NCBI RefSeq assembly: GCF_008245005.1
Contig: NZ_CP043427.1
Span: 1-64,000, forward strand
Origin: Campylobacter sputorum subsp. sputorum
GTDB taxonomy: Bacteria > Campylobacterota > Campylobacteria > Campylobacterales > Campylobacteraceae
Length of the DNA stretch: 64,000 nucleotides
Direction: 5' to 3'
Shown: one piece after another, positions 12,408 through 21,998 of the stretch
How positions within the stretch are numbered: position 1 is the stretch's first letter
How the letters are laid out: each line of letters begins with the position of its first letter
Translations under genes and position numbers: made by a program
Notes under the pieces: model-generated
Databases searched by the model: none
What the model saw: only the letters and a program-made list of their open reading frames with translations
Told to the model about the DNA's origin: nothing

Positions 12408-13022
12408 TTATAATCCTTGTAAAATTATATCATAAAGTCTATTTATGTCATTATCATCTATAAATGATGAATTTTTTGTATCAAAGAGCCTTTTTATGTA
12501 ATTTGCATTAAAATCATCAGCGTGTGAGCACATTTTGTGAGATGGTAAAAATCCTCTAACCAAAGCCACATTTTCTTCTATTTTTTCATCACAAATAAAA
12601 CAAATCATATCATTATGTAACCTTCCTTCGTTAGCTAAAATTTCTAAATAAGCTTCTATTACTATGCGTTTTGGATTTGTTTTATCAAATTTAAGTGCCA
12701 TATTTTCTAATGTTTGAAAATAAATTTCATCTAAATCCTCAGTATCTTTTAAATGTTTGTAGAGTAAATTTATAAATTGCTGCCAGATTATGAGCCTATT
12801 TCTATCATAAAGCCATTTAAATCCAAGGTGCATAACGCTTCTAAGTTGCGGCAAAAATTTGATATTTGATATAAGTTCAAAATCTATTTTATATCCAAGC
12901 ATGATATTTGAGTGTCTTGCACCATAAAAACGATATGATTTAACTAGTAAGTCTTTGGTTAAAATATCAACTATCAAATCTTCATCGCGTAATTTTTGCG
13001 TATGAATTATGTAGCCTTGCAT
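12408..13022 (-). CDS. recO: Recombination mediator RecO
   Basis: RecO helps load RecA onto SSB-coated single strands. The 204-residue protein begins MQGYIIHTQKLRDEDLIVDILT, the RecO OB-fold start. It has a C-terminal CxxC-H-C-like segment (FICDEKIEENVALVRGFLP...HKMCSH) reminiscent of the RecO zinc region, with one CxxC cysteine pair reduced. The short length is usual for Campylobacter. It lies 4 bases after dusB and abuts the methyltransferase gene. Confidence 0.85.
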   Translation of the reverse strand: MQGYIIHTQKLRDEDLIVDILTKDLLVKSYRFYGARHSNIMLGYKIDFELISNIKFLPQLRSVMHLGFKWLYDRNRLIIWQQFINLLYKHLKDTEDLDEIYFQTLENMALKFDKTNPKRIVIEAYLEILANEGRLHNDMICFICDEKIEENVALVRGFLPSHKMCSHADDFNANYIKRLFDTKNSSFIDDNDINRLYDIILQGL

Positions 13023-13026
13023 GTTA

Positions 13027-13944
13027 TTAGAAAAATTCCATTATTAGTTTTTGCATATCTTTTGAATTATTAGTAAAATTTACATCATTTCTAAAATTTG
13101 ATGCACCATCTAATCCTTTTGAGTATTCGTGTAAATGTTTTCTAAAAAGCCCTACTCCACGCTCACTAAAGTGCTCTAACATCTGCTCAAAATGATATAA
13201 GATAATCTCTTTTTTAAGTTTATTGTCTATATTTTTTCCGGTTTTTATCTCGTGAAATATCCAAGGCTTTCCTATGCTTGCTCTTCCTATCATAAGTGCG
13301 TCGCATTGTGTGGTTTTTAGTATTTCATTAGCGTTATTTTCATCTATATTTCCGTTTGCAACTAGTGGTATTTTTATGCTATTTTTTGCTTCTTTTATGG
13401 CTTCATAATCAACTCTAGATGAAAATCCGCCAGTTTTTGTTCTACCATGCATTGTTATAAAATCAGCCCCTGCTTCCTCGCAAGCTTTTGCTATGATTAC
13501 TGGAATTTTCTCATCAAAACCGATTCTTACTTTTACACTTAGATATGTTTTGTTTGATAATTTTTTTATTGTTTGTATTAAGCTTTGCATTAAAGATATA
13601 TCTTTTAAAAGAGCAGAACCAGCATTTTGCTTTACAACTTTTGGTGCAGGACAACCGCAATTTAAATCAATTCCATCAATATCATCAAATTTATTTAAAA
13701 CACAAACAGCATTTTTTACACTATCAACATTTGATGCTTCTATTTGGACTATGAAAGGCTTTTCTAAATGCGAATGTGTCAGCATTTTAAGAGTTTTTTC
13801 ATTTTCATAAGCTAACGCATTTGCACTTATCATCTCACTAACTGTTACATCACACCCGAAACGTTTTACAACGTTTCTTAAAGGCGGATCTGAATAACCG
13901 GCAAGAGGAGCTAAGAAAAGCGGTAATTTATTAAAATCTATCAT
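13027..13944 (-). CDS. dusB: tRNA-dihydrouridine synthase (DusB-like)
   Basis: An FMN enzyme that reduces specific uridines in the tRNA D-loop. The 305-residue TIM barrel shows PLAGYSDPPLRNVVKRFG, the substrate-contact segment GIDLNCGCPAPKVVKQNAGS with the catalytic cysteine, VKVRIGF, ITMHGRTKTGGFS, PLVANGNI and DALMIGRASIGKPWIF. It overlaps the upstream membrane-protein gene by 14 bases, which implies coupling. Confidence 0.92.
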   Translation of the reverse strand: MIDFNKLPLFLAPLAGYSDPPLRNVVKRFGCDVTVSEMISANALAYENEKTLKMLTHSHLEKPFIVQIEASNVDSVKNAVCVLNKFDDIDGIDLNCGCPAPKVVKQNAGSALLKDISLMQSLIQTIKKLSNKTYLSVKVRIGFDEKIPVIIAKACEEAGADFITMHGRTKTGGFSSRVDYEAIKEAKNSIKIPLVANGNIDENNANEILKTTQCDALMIGRASIGKPWIFHEIKTGKNIDNKLKKEIILYHFEQMLEHFSERGVGLFRKHLHEYSKGLDGASNFRNDVNFTNNSKDMQKLIMEFF

Positions 13945-14950
13945 TAAAAAATAGTTTTAATGGTGCTTTTTGTCCATTATCTCTTAAAAAGAGCATAGTT
14001 TTAAACTCTAAGTAATCATCATCCTCTGAGCTTGATACAATTTCTCTAATCTCATCAAGCATTTGCAAGTCATATAATATATATAGATAAGCTTTTTGTG
14101 CTTTTTGATTATATGAAGATAGATTTTTAAATGTTTGCATGATAGCTTCTGGTGGTATTTTGTTTTGAAAAGTTTGTGCAATTATGATAAATCCGTTTTC
14201 ACTTAAATCACATTTTTTAAGTAAATTTAAAAGCTCACCTTGTTTTATTTCAAATTTATCATCTTTATTTATGTGTCTGTTTATCAAAATTAGAGTTTGT
14301 GCTTCTGTAAAGCTATCATTAAATTTCATAATATTTTCATAATTTCCAGTAGAAATAAGTTTTTCTTTTGCTTTTGTGATGAAAAGCGGATTTATATTTT
14401 CACTATTTGATTTTAAAATATCTAAATAATAATCTGCTAAAGTGGCTATTTTGTTTAATTCATTTTGTATATAAAGTGGATTTTCTTTTGGTAATTTGTA
14501 TTTTTTTATATCAACAGGAATACCATTTTTTGCGTCTTTTACTATATTGAAAATTTCTTTTAAATCCTCATTTTTAGAGTTTATATGATCTATATTTTTC
14601 CAAGGAGATAAAGATTTTAAAACCTCACTTGCATTATCAAAAGCTTTTGTTTTAAATTCCTTATTGCTATCAAATCCGAGCATAATTTCACTAATCATCT
14701 CATCATAAATTTTTGTATCTCGTTTTAATGCCCTATTTTGTAAGTAAATTTCAAAGTTTTGGTAAGCCATGTGAAATATTGATAAAAGTATAAAAAATGC
14801 TAAAGGCACGACAAACCATGTAGCTATTAATAAATTTATATTAAAGCCCATCAAGCTTAATGTGTATTCGCCGTTGTTAAGCGTATAAACTAATACAAAA
14901 ACAATGGTTGCGTATAAAATAGAATATATTATATATTTTCTCGCTTTCAT
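13931..14950 (-). CDS. Conserved two-span membrane protein of unknown function
   Basis: The 339-residue product has two strongly hydrophobic helices in the first ~65 residues (YIIYSILYATIVFVLVYTL and LLIATWFVVPLAFFILLSIF), then a long helical cytosolic domain without recognisable catalytic motifs. It sits between dksA and dusB, as does a similar membrane-protein gene in other Campylobacter genomes, so the position is conserved though the function is unknown. Spacing to dksA is 2 bases. Confidence 0.75.
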   Translation of the reverse strand: MKARKYIIYSILYATIVFVLVYTLNNGEYTLSLMGFNINLLIATWFVVPLAFFILLSIFHMAYQNFEIYLQNRALKRDTKIYDEMISEIMLGFDSNKEFKTKAFDNASEVLKSLSPWKNIDHINSKNEDLKEIFNIVKDAKNGIPVDIKKYKLPKENPLYIQNELNKIATLADYYLDILKSNSENINPLFITKAKEKLISTGNYENIMKFNDSFTEAQTLILINRHINKDDKFEIKQGELLNLLKKCDLSENGFIIIAQTFQNKIPPEAIMQTFKNLSSYNQKAQKAYLYILYDLQMLDEIREIVSSSEDDDYLEFKTMLFLRDNGQKAPLKLFFNDRF

Positions 14951-14952
14951 TT

Positions 14953-15315
14953 TTATCCTTTTCGTTTTGGCATTTTTTCTAGCATTTCACTACATACTAT
15001 ACAAAATCTAGCATGTGGCTTAATCTTTAATCTCTCAATACTTATCTCATCATCGCACATTTCACAAATTCCGTATTTTCCATTATCTATTTTGCTAAGA
15101 GCCCAGTTTATCTCGCCTAAATTTTTAGCTTGTTGTTCATTGATGGCTTGAGATATTATTTGATCTGTATTTATAGATGCTACATCTAACTCATCACTGG
15201 CACCGCTATCTCTAAGTCCGCTTAACTCTTCAGTTGATTTGTTTATGCTTTCTATGATTTTTTCTTTCTCATCGGTAAGCATTTTTTTAAAAGTAGCTAA
15301 ATCTTTTTTGTTCAT
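14953..15315 (-). CDS. dksA: RNA polymerase-binding transcription factor DksA
   Basis: DksA binds the RNA polymerase secondary channel and, with ppGpp, tunes rRNA and amino-acid promoters. The 120-residue protein has the long coiled coil, an acidic tip (SGASDELDVAS), and a complete C-terminal zinc finger with Cys84, Cys87, Cys105 and Cys108 in the ICEMCDDEISIERLKI / ARFCIVC segments. It is shorter than E. coli DksA, as usual for Campylobacter. Confidence 0.93.
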   Translation of the reverse strand: MNKKDLATFKKMLTDEKEKIIESINKSTEELSGLRDSGASDELDVASINTDQIISQAINEQQAKNLGEINWALSKIDNGKYGICEMCDDEISIERLKIKPHARFCIVCSEMLEKMPKRKG

Positions 15316-15324
15316 TTTTTACCT

Positions 15325-15774
15325 TTATTTATGATATGGATGCCCTGCATTTATGCAAAGAGCTCTAAAAATTTGTTCAAATAACATAAGTTTTGCAATG
15401 CCATGCGATGTAGTTAATCTGCTTAAACTAATTAGTTTTTGCGCTTTTTTCTTAAATTCATCGCTAAATCCATAAGCTCCACCTATAAAAAAAGATACTT
15501 TGGTACAATTTTTTATCATTTGAGCAAATTCTAAACTATCTAACATTTTGCCATTTTCATCTAAAACGACATTGAAATTTGACACATATGGCTGATAAGC
15601 TTCATCATAGGCAATCCTAGCTTTTTTAACACCATCTGATTGTGCTTTTGAGATTTTATCATTAAAAATATTATTTTGGGAAATTTTTGCATATTTTGAT
15701 GACATTTTTATATATCTTTTTATATTATCTTCAAAATCGTTACTTTTAGAAATACAATTAACTAAAATTTCCAC
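15325..15774 (-). CDS. rlmH: 23S rRNA pseudouridine-1915 N3-methyltransferase RlmH
   Basis: A SPOUT methyltransferase acting on assembled 70S ribosomes. The 149-residue protein contains the SPOUT knot signature [14 protein letters not shown] and the C-terminal [26 protein letters not shown] that ends nearly all RlmH proteins. It is 9 bases downstream of accD and 9 bases upstream of dksA, in a gene order conserved in Campylobacter. Confidence 0.93.
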   Translation of the reverse strand: MEILVNCISKSNDFEDNIKRYIKMSSKYAKISQNNIFNDKISKAQSDGVKKARIAYDEAYQPYVSNFNVVLDENGKMLDSLEFAQMIKNCTKVSFFIGGAYGFSDEFKKKAQKLISLSRLTTSHGIAKLMLFEQIFRALCINAGHPYHK

Positions 15775-15783
15775 TTTTAACTC

Positions 15784-16626
15784 TTAATTATTCATTAATA
15801 TTTTTAACATATCACTTACAAATTTTTTATGGTCATTTCTTTGAACTATAGCATCTATAAGACCATGTTCTAGTAAAAACTCAGCTGTTTGAAAACCCTC
15901 CGGTAAATCAGTACCTATAGTTTGTTTTATAACTCTTCCACCAGCAAAACCTATAAGTGCTTCTGGTTCAGCAATTATAATATCGCCAAGCCAAGCAAAT
16001 GATGCACTAACTCCGCCCATAGTTGGATCTGTAAGTATTGAAATGTATGGCAACTTCTCTTTATCAAGTAGTTTTAATGCTGCACTTGTTTTACTCATTT
16101 GCATAAGGGCAAATGTGCTTTCTTGCATTCTTGCTCCACCACTTGCTGAGATTATGATAAGTGGTTGCCTTTTATCTATACAGCGTTTTATAGCCCTTGT
16201 TATCTTTTCTCCTTCGACTGATCCTAAAGATCCTCCCATAAAAGAAAAATCAAAAACAACTATTTGTGCGGCTATATCATTAATCTTGCATTCTCCGCTT
16301 ATAACAGAACTATTAAGACCTGTTTTTTCGTTATTTTCTATAATTCTTTTTTTATATGACTTTTTATCTACAAATTTAAGTGGATCAGTTGGCGAGAGAT
16401 CTTTGTCATATTCCACAAAACTATCTTCATCGCACATAAGTTTTATGCGATCTTTTGCTTTTAATCTCATATGATGTCCGCATTTTGGACAAACATTAAA
16501 TTTGTTTTCAACCTCTTTGTAATACATCAAAGAGTGGCATTTATCACATTTTACCCAATGGCTCGGAGCATCACTTGGAGCTGCTTGTTTTCTTCTTATC
16601 TTAGAAAATATTTCAATAAAATCCAT
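15784..16626 (-). CDS. accD: Acetyl-CoA carboxylase carboxyltransferase subunit beta
   Basis: AccD is half of the carboxyltransferase that makes malonyl-CoA. The N-terminal zinc ribbon (CDKCHSLMYYKE / CPKCGHH, residues ~30-55) is complete. The crotonase-fold core shows GGSLGSVEGEKITRA, SASGGARMQES and DPTMGGVSASFAWLGDI. A GTG at 16635 is in frame, but the ATG at 16626 is spaced correctly from GGTGAT and gives the canonical MDFIEIFSKIRRKQ start. It heads the nine-gene minus-strand run. Confidence 0.93.
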   Translation of the reverse strand: MDFIEIFSKIRRKQAAPSDAPSHWVKCDKCHSLMYYKEVENKFNVCPKCGHHMRLKAKDRIKLMCDEDSFVEYDKDLSPTDPLKFVDKKSYKKRIIENNEKTGLNSSVISGECKINDIAAQIVVFDFSFMGGSLGSVEGEKITRAIKRCIDKRQPLIIISASGGARMQESTFALMQMSKTSAALKLLDKEKLPYISILTDPTMGGVSASFAWLGDIIIAEPEALIGFAGGRVIKQTIGTDLPEGFQTAEFLLEHGLIDAIVQRNDHKKFVSDMLKILMNN

Positions 16627-16732
16627 AATTATCACCAGTAATTTTTAAATTTTTTCATTATATCAAAAAAATTCTTATATCAAGTTATAAAGATATATTA
16701 TAGTTTTTAATATTATTAAAGTCAAAATATGA

Positions 16733-16738
16733 TAAAAT
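16733..16738 (+). promoter_or_regulatory. Candidate -10 box for the lipid-transport operon
   Basis: TAAAAT in the context ATATGATAAAATTGGCAC, about 40 bases before the permease start, in the divergent gap between accD and the ABC permease. It follows a T/A-rich stretch as in Campylobacter vegetative promoters. Confidence 0.4.
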
Positions 16739-16778
16739 TGGCACTTAGTAAACCTCAAATAAGGCATCTGTTTTTACA

Positions 16779-17885
16779 ATGAACGATTTTATATCTTATA
16801 AAAAAAGTAGTGAAGGCACCATCATATTTTTAAATGGAAATTGGACTTACAATATAAATAAAAAAGTTTTTTCGATTTTTGAAAATATTGTAAAAAAAAG
16901 TAAAAATATAATCCTAGATTTGCAGAATTTACAAAATATAGATTATTCTATGGCAATTTTTTTAAAATCTTTTCAAGAAAAAAATGGATTAAAATTTAAG
17001 ATTATAAACTCAAATGATAAATTTAATAAAATTTTTAATCTTACAAATGATGATAAGATAGATTTTAAGTATATTCCAAGAGTTATAAAAGAAAATGTAT
17101 TTGAAAAACTTGGAAAAAAACTTATAGATTTTTATTATGATTTTATGATGGTTTGTTCGTTTTTAGGCGAATTTTTTATAAAATTTATAAAAGCTTTTTT
17201 TCGTATAAAAAATTTTAGATCAGCAGAAATTTCAAATCATATCAAAACAGCCGGTATAAATTCGGTTTTTATTGTTTGTCTTACTAGCTTTTTAATAGGC
17301 ATAGTTTTGGTTTATCTTGGCTCAACTATGCTTTCAACTTTTGGTGCAACTATACTTATAGTTGAAATTATGGGAATGCTTACTTTAAGAGAAATCGGTC
17401 CAATGATTGCTGCTATTGTTATAGCTGGTCGTAGTGCGTCTAGCTTTACAGCACAAATTGGAGTTATGAAAATAACAGAAGAAATTGATGCTATGAAAAC
17501 GATGGGCTTTGATTCATTTTATTTTTTAACACTTCCAAGAGTTATTGCAATGATAATAGCTACGCCTCTTGTTATTTTTCTTGCTGATGCTGTTAGTATT
17601 TTTGGTCAAATGCTTGTTTGTAATATTTTGTTAGATATACCTATAGCAAGTTATATAGACAGATTTAAAGAAATGGTTGAGATAAAACATTTTCTAGTAG
17701 GTATGATAAAAGCACCATTTTTTGGTGCGGCTATATCCATAATAGGATGTTTAAGGGGTTTTGAAATAAGTGGAAGCACAGAAAGTGTAGGTAAATTTAC
17801 AACAATAAGTGTTGTAAATGCTATATTTTGGGTAATTGCCATAGATGCACTTTTTGCCGTTATTTTCATGGAGCTTGGAATTTGA
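16779..17885 (+). CDS. MlaE-family lipid ABC transporter permease with N-terminal STAS domain (IamB-like)
   Basis: The 368-residue protein has a STAS-like N-terminal domain (~1-110; DLQNLQNIDYSMAIFLKSFQ) fused to an MlaE/YrbE permease with about five membrane spans. The family core is LREIGPMIAAIVIAGRSASSFTAQIGVMKITEEIDAMKTMG (shown here as one known block, residues ~205-245). It is the inner-membrane part of a phospholipid trafficking system. In C. jejuni the equivalent pair is called iamA/iamB. It overlaps the ATPase gene by four bases (TTGA). Confidence 0.88.
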   Translation: MNDFISYKKSSEGTIIFLNGNWTYNINKKVFSIFENIVKKSKNIILDLQNLQNIDYSMAIFLKSFQEKNGLKFKIINSNDKFNKIFNLTNDDKIDFKYIPRVIKENVFEKLGKKLIDFYYDFMMVCSFLGEFFIKFIKAFFRIKNFRSAEISNHIKTAGINSVFIVCLTSFLIGIVLVYLGSTMLSTFGATILIVEIMGMLTLREIGPMIAAIVIAGRSASSFTAQIGVMKITEEIDAMKTMGFDSFYFLTLPRVIAMIIATPLVIFLADAVSIFGQMLVCNILLDIPIASYIDRFKEMVEIKHFLVGMIKAPFFGAAISIIGCLRGFEISGSTESVGKFTTISVVNAIFWVIAIDALFAVIFMELGI

Positions 17886-18637
17886 GTGAAAATATCATAG
17901 AAGCAAAAAATCTTACCGTTGCTTATGGTGAAAGAATAATGCAAGATAGCGTAAATTTCAGTGTAAAAAAAGCTGAAATTTATGGTTTTTTAGGCGGAAG
18001 TGGAAGTGGTAAAACAACTCTTATGAAAACCCTTTTTTATTTAAAAGAGCCAAAAAGTGGCGTTGTAAAGATTTTTGATAAAGACATATGGGCGTTAGAT
18101 GATAATGATAGGATGGAGCTAAAACTAAAATGTGGTGTAATGTTTCAGTTTGGTGCACTTTATTCATCTATGAATATACTAGATAATATCGGTGTTTTGC
18201 TTAGAGAACATAGTAAAATTCCAAATAAAATTATAGATGAAATTTCTATGTTTTGGCTTCAAAAAGTTGGACTTGATAAACAAACAGCTACTCTTTATCC
18301 AAGCCAGTTAAGTGGCGGTATGAAAAAAAGAGCGTCTCTTGCAAGAGCTTTGGTTCTTAGCCCACAAATACTATTTTTAGACGAGCCAAATAGCGGACTT
18401 GATCCAATGAGCGCAAGAGGTTTTGATAGATTGATATGTGATCTTAGGGATAGTCTTGGTATTACCGTTGTTATGGTTACACACGATATTGATAGTATTT
18501 TTGGTATATTAGATCGCTTTTTGATAATAGAAAATAAAAAAATAATTTTTGAAGGTAATGTAGAAGAAGTTAAAGATTTAAAAAACAATCCTCTTGAGGA
18601 TTTATTTAGCATGAGGGATAAAAATTATGGAAAATAA
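17882..18637 (+). CDS. MlaF-family ABC transporter ATP-binding protein (IamA-like)
   Basis: This is the cytosolic ATPase of the lipid transporter: Walker A GGSGSGKTTLMKTL near residue 40, signature LSGGMKKRASLARAL, Walker B ILFLDEPNSGLDP and switch THDID. The frame stays open to 17828, but that region overlaps the permease. The TTG at 17882, overlapping the permease stop and preceded by GGAG, gives LSENIIEAKNLTVAYGE and the family length of ~251 residues. It overlaps the next gene by 11 bases. Confidence 0.9.
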   Translation: MSENIIEAKNLTVAYGERIMQDSVNFSVKKAEIYGFLGGSGSGKTTLMKTLFYLKEPKSGVVKIFDKDIWALDDNDRMELKLKCGVMFQFGALYSSMNILDNIGVLLREHSKIPNKIIDEISMFWLQKVGLDKQTATLYPSQLSGGMKKRASLARALVLSPQILFLDEPNSGLDPMSARGFDRLICDLRDSLGITVVMVTHDIDSIFGILDRFLIIENKKIIFEGNVEEVKDLKNNPLEDLFSMRDKNYGK

Positions 18638-19556
18638 AAATTCCTATACAATAGTGGGCGTATTTTTTGTTGTTTGTGTTTTTTGCATATCTATGTTTTT
18701 GTTATGGATGAATGCAAGAGGAAATGAAGATGTTTATAGATCATATTATATACAAACACAAGTTTTGCCAAATGGTATAAAAGATGGTAGTGAGGTTAAA
18801 TTTATCGGTGTTCCTGCTGGATTTGTAAAAAGAATATATTTTAGCAATTTACAAAATGCAACGATAGAAATAGAAGTTTTGGTAAATGACGGATTGCCGA
18901 TAAAAAAAGATAGCACAGCAGTCGTGGAATCTCAAGGGATTACTGGAATTTCATACATAAATATAAGTAAAGGCAGTGATGAGGCTGAGAGTTTTAAAGA
19001 AAATGAAAAAGCAGTAATAGCTTTAACACCAGGTCTTATCGATAAAATCACTTCAAGAGCTGATATGTTATATGAAAATTTAATTAACGCATTTAATAGC
19101 ATATCTTTGGTTTTAAATGATGATAATGCTAAAAAAATAAACTCTATTTTGACAACTTTAAATAGCTCTATATCAAATTTAGGAAGTAAAGAGAACATAG
19201 AAAAACTTAATTCTATTATAAATTCCTTAAATATGATTGCAAATAATTTTGAAAATGAAAGCTCTGCTATGAATGGATTTTTTACAAGAGCTACAAAAAC
19301 CGTTGATAGTATTGATAGACTGATTTACAATATAAATCACACTCTAGCACAGTTTAATACAAACCAAATTTTGATTAGGCAGCGTATAGAAAGTGATGAT
19401 TATAATCTTAGAGCCATAGCATTTCCAACTTTAAACCAAACCACAAATACTATGATAGAATTTCAAGATGTATTAAAAGAGATAAAAAGTATGTTGTTTA
19501 GATTAGAAGATGATCCATATAAATTTTTCTTTAAAAATACTCAAAAAGAAGACTAA
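18627..19556 (+). CDS. MlaD/MCE-domain lipid-binding protein
   Basis: The 309-residue protein has an N-terminal membrane anchor (YTIVGVFFVVCVFCISMFLLW) and an MCE domain (residues ~40-120: GSEVKFIGVPAGFVKRIYF, VVESQGITGISYINI). A long helical C-terminal region (LNSSISNL, INSLNMIANNF) probably forms a coiled coil. MCE proteins form periplasmic hexameric rings that carry lipids between the membranes. It is encoded in one operon with the permease and ATPase. Confidence 0.88.
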   Translation: MENKNSYTIVGVFFVVCVFCISMFLLWMNARGNEDVYRSYYIQTQVLPNGIKDGSEVKFIGVPAGFVKRIYFSNLQNATIEIEVLVNDGLPIKKDSTAVVESQGITGISYINISKGSDEAESFKENEKAVIALTPGLIDKITSRADMLYENLINAFNSISLVLNDDNAKKINSILTTLNSSISNLGSKENIEKLNSIINSLNMIANNFENESSAMNGFFTRATKTVDSIDRLIYNINHTLAQFNTNQILIRQRIESDDYNLRAIAFPTLNQTTNTMIEFQDVLKEIKSMLFRLEDDPYKFFFKNTQKED

Positions 19557-19568
19557 AAAGGACGCATT

Positions 19569-20126
19569 ATGAGATATATTATTTTAGCTATTTTATTTTT
19601 TTTATTAAATGGATGTAGTTTAAAACTAAGTGAAAATGCACTAAAAGAGCAGTATTATATATTAGAGTATAGCGGTAAAGAAAAGTGTCAAAATAGTAGT
19701 GATAAGCATTTGCTTTTTATAGATTTAGTTAAAGCTTCTTTAGATGTAGATACTAGATTTATAAATGTAAAAAATGGTTATAAATTTGATAAACTTGATG
19801 GTGCTAAATTTGCGGCTTTACCTACTGAGATGGTTAGAAAAGCTGTATTTAAATCATTTTATTCTAGTTGTAAAATAGAACCAAAAATTGTTATGAAAGA
19901 TGATTCTTATATATTTAAATCAGAAATTTCGGTACTTCAAATAGACAAAAGTAGAAATGTTGCTATTTTTGAAATGATATATTCTGTAGATAAAGAGACA
20001 AAAAGTTTGGTTTCTGATATAAAAAGAGTCGAGGTTAGTGTAAAAAAAGACGAGATAACTGCTATAAATGAAGCTATGAGTTTAGCTTTAGATGCTATTT
20101 TGCATGATATAGAAAATAAACTATAG
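19569..20126 (+). CDS. Lipoprotein component of the MCE lipid transporter
   Basis: The 185-residue protein has a signal peptide ending in the lipobox LLNGCS, so Cys16 should be lipidated. The body matches the ABC-type transport auxiliary lipoprotein (PqiC-like) outline: KEQYYILEYSG near the start and a conserved AALPTEMVRKAVFKSF segment. It lies 12 bases after the MCE gene and probably provides the outer-membrane end of the lipid path. Confidence 0.8.
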   Translation: MRYIILAILFFLLNGCSLKLSENALKEQYYILEYSGKEKCQNSSDKHLLFIDLVKASLDVDTRFINVKNGYKFDKLDGAKFAALPTEMVRKAVFKSFYSSCKIEPKIVMKDDSYIFKSEISVLQIDKSRNVAIFEMIYSVDKETKSLVSDIKRVEVSVKKDEITAINEAMSLALDAILHDIENKL

Positions 20127-20135
20127 GAGGTTATT

Positions 20136-21998
20136 TTGCCAAGCGATAAATTCTTAGATCCTATTACAATAGAGACAAACAATATAAAAAAAGAGTTAGA
20201 AAAACTTAGTTCTAATTATGAAATTGATATAAAAAATATAGACTATGATTTGATTTCTGTTGTATGTGTTTATAAGCTTGGTACTTTAGAGCAAAAAACT
20301 ATAACTGCTGATAAATTTGGTATTTTTGATGATAATAAATTTTTTAGTGACAAAAATTTGATATTAAATCAATCCTATAGAGTCGCTTTTTATGATAAAA
20401 GAAATCATATTTATCCAAAACTTCCAGATATAAAGCTTGCTGTAAATAAAAACTTTACTAAAGTTATATGTATAGTTAAGGCTATGCCTGATTTTATGTA
20501 TTATGATGAATTTGGCGATGAAATGCTTAAATTTATAAATAAAAAGCTACTAACTAGTAGAATTTTAATAGGCATTAGAAAAGAAGAACTTACTCAAAGC
20601 CTAAAAGATATAAGCGATGATTTAAGACAAAATAATGCTCTTGATAAAGATTATAATTTTACTATAACTACAGGCGTTTTACCAGTTTTAAGTGTAGATG
20701 ATGATCTTATTTTTCATTATAAAAATAAAATTGTAAATACAAAAGAAGATGGAAATATTGATTATTCTGAGCGTGGATTTTTATATGGTGTTTCAAAAGA
20801 TGAGGTAATTATAGAGTATATTAAGCCGCGAATGGGTATTTGCGGGAGAGATGTATTTGGTAAAACAATAGAAGTAAAAACACCAAATAGCACATTTGAT
20901 CCAAATTTATCTATTAGTGAAAATATACAAAAACAAGAAGATGATAACTCTATAAAATTTATCGCAAAAAAGTCTGGATATGTCGTTGAAGAAGATAGTA
21001 AATTTGATATAAAAGAAGATTTAGAGGTTTCAAATTTAAGCTTTAAAGATACTGGATCAGTTAGTGTTGGAACTGAAAATAATGTAAAATTAAATGTAAC
21101 TCAAAAAGATATAAATAAAGATGCGATTGGTGCAAATATAAGTATAGAAACAAGCGAAATTATCATTTCTGGTAGTGTTGGACAAGAAGCAAAAATAAAG
21201 GCAAATATTGTAGAAGTTGGCGGAGTTACACACTCTACTTCTTTTATACAGACAAAAAAAGCAAAAATTGCAACTCATATAGGAACTTTAGAGTGTGATG
21301 AGTGTGATATAAATCGCCTTGAAAAAGGTAAAGTTTTTGGCAAAATCATCCATATAGGTTCAGCACTTGGCGGAGAAATAAGCGGAGAGGAAATTTATAT
21401 AGATAATCTTGTTTCAAATGTAACCATAACCGCTTCAAAGCTTATAGAAATTAATCAAAATATAGGAAGTTCAAACAAACTCATAATAGACCCAACTGCC
21501 ATTCATGCTTATTTAGATCAAATTTCTAACTATCAATCAGAAATTAAAGCTCTAAATTTAGATATAGAAAAACTTCTAAAAGAGATAAAAAAGACTAAAA
21601 TAACTATAGATGATTCAAAAGAATCTATTAATACAATAAAAGATCAAATCAAAAAAATGATGGAGAAAAAAATAAAAATTCCTTCAGCTTTCATGATAAA
21701 GTTAAAAGAATACAAAACTTTGATTAAAAATTATAATGATATGATTTCAGAGTATAAAGATAAAAACTATACTTTAGAAACGATTCATTCAAATTTAAAA
21801 AATATTCAAAATAAAATTTTTGATGCACAGATAAAAATTAAAGGAACTTGGGAAGATATGAATGATATAATATTCGTTTTGATAGATCCTCCTAAAAAGT
21901 TAAATTATGTCACTATAAAAAATGACTTTATTAAGCTTTTTAAGGTTGAAGAGAGGATTAATGAAGAATATTATATTTATAAAGGTTTTGAAAAATGA
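20136..21998 (+). CDS. FapA-family (DUF342) polymer-forming protein
   Basis: A 620-residue protein with the DUF342/FapA core in the middle (GRDVFGKTIEV, FIAKKSGYVVEE, SAGGEIS-like GSALGGEISGEEIYI). A beta-helical region of repeated short strands precedes a C-terminal coiled coil (residues ~460-570). The start is TTG at 20136, 5 bases after a strong GGAGG, in preference to any ATG. It overlaps ruvA by four bases. The function is not established; FapA proteins have been linked to flagellar or cell-envelope assembly. Confidence 0.75.
   Translation: MPSDKFLDPITIETNNIKKELEKLSSNYEIDIKNIDYDLISVVCVYKLGTLEQKTITADKFGIFDDNKFFSDKNLILNQSYRVAFYDKRNHIYPKLPDIKLAVNKNFTKVICIVKAMPDFMYYDEFGDEMLKFINKKLLTSRILIGIRKEELTQSLKDISDDLRQNNALDKDYNFTITTGVLPVLSVDDDLIFHYKNKIVNTKEDGNIDYSERGFLYGVSKDEVIIEYIKPRMGICGRDVFGKTIEVKTPNSTFDPNLSISENIQKQEDDNSIKFIAKKSGYVVEEDSKFDIKEDLEVSNLSFKDTGSVSVGTENNVKLNVTQKDINKDAIGANISIETSEIIISGSVGQEAKIKANIVEVGGVTHSTSFIQTKKAKIATHIGTLECDECDINRLEKGKVFGKIIHIGSALGGEISGEEIYIDNLVSNVTITASKLIEINQNIGSSNKLIIDPTAIHAYLDQISNYQSEIKALNLDIEKLLKEIKKTKITIDDSKESINTIKDQIKKMMEKKIKIPSAFMIKLKEYKTLIKNYNDMISEYKDKNYTLETIHSNLKNIQNKIFDAQIKIKGTWEDMNDIIFVLIDPPKKLNYVTIKNDFIKLFKVEERINEEYYIYKGFEK

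Noticed and set aside
13493-13810. Plus-strand frames over dusB
   Set aside because: Overlapping shadow frames antisense to conserved Dus motifs.
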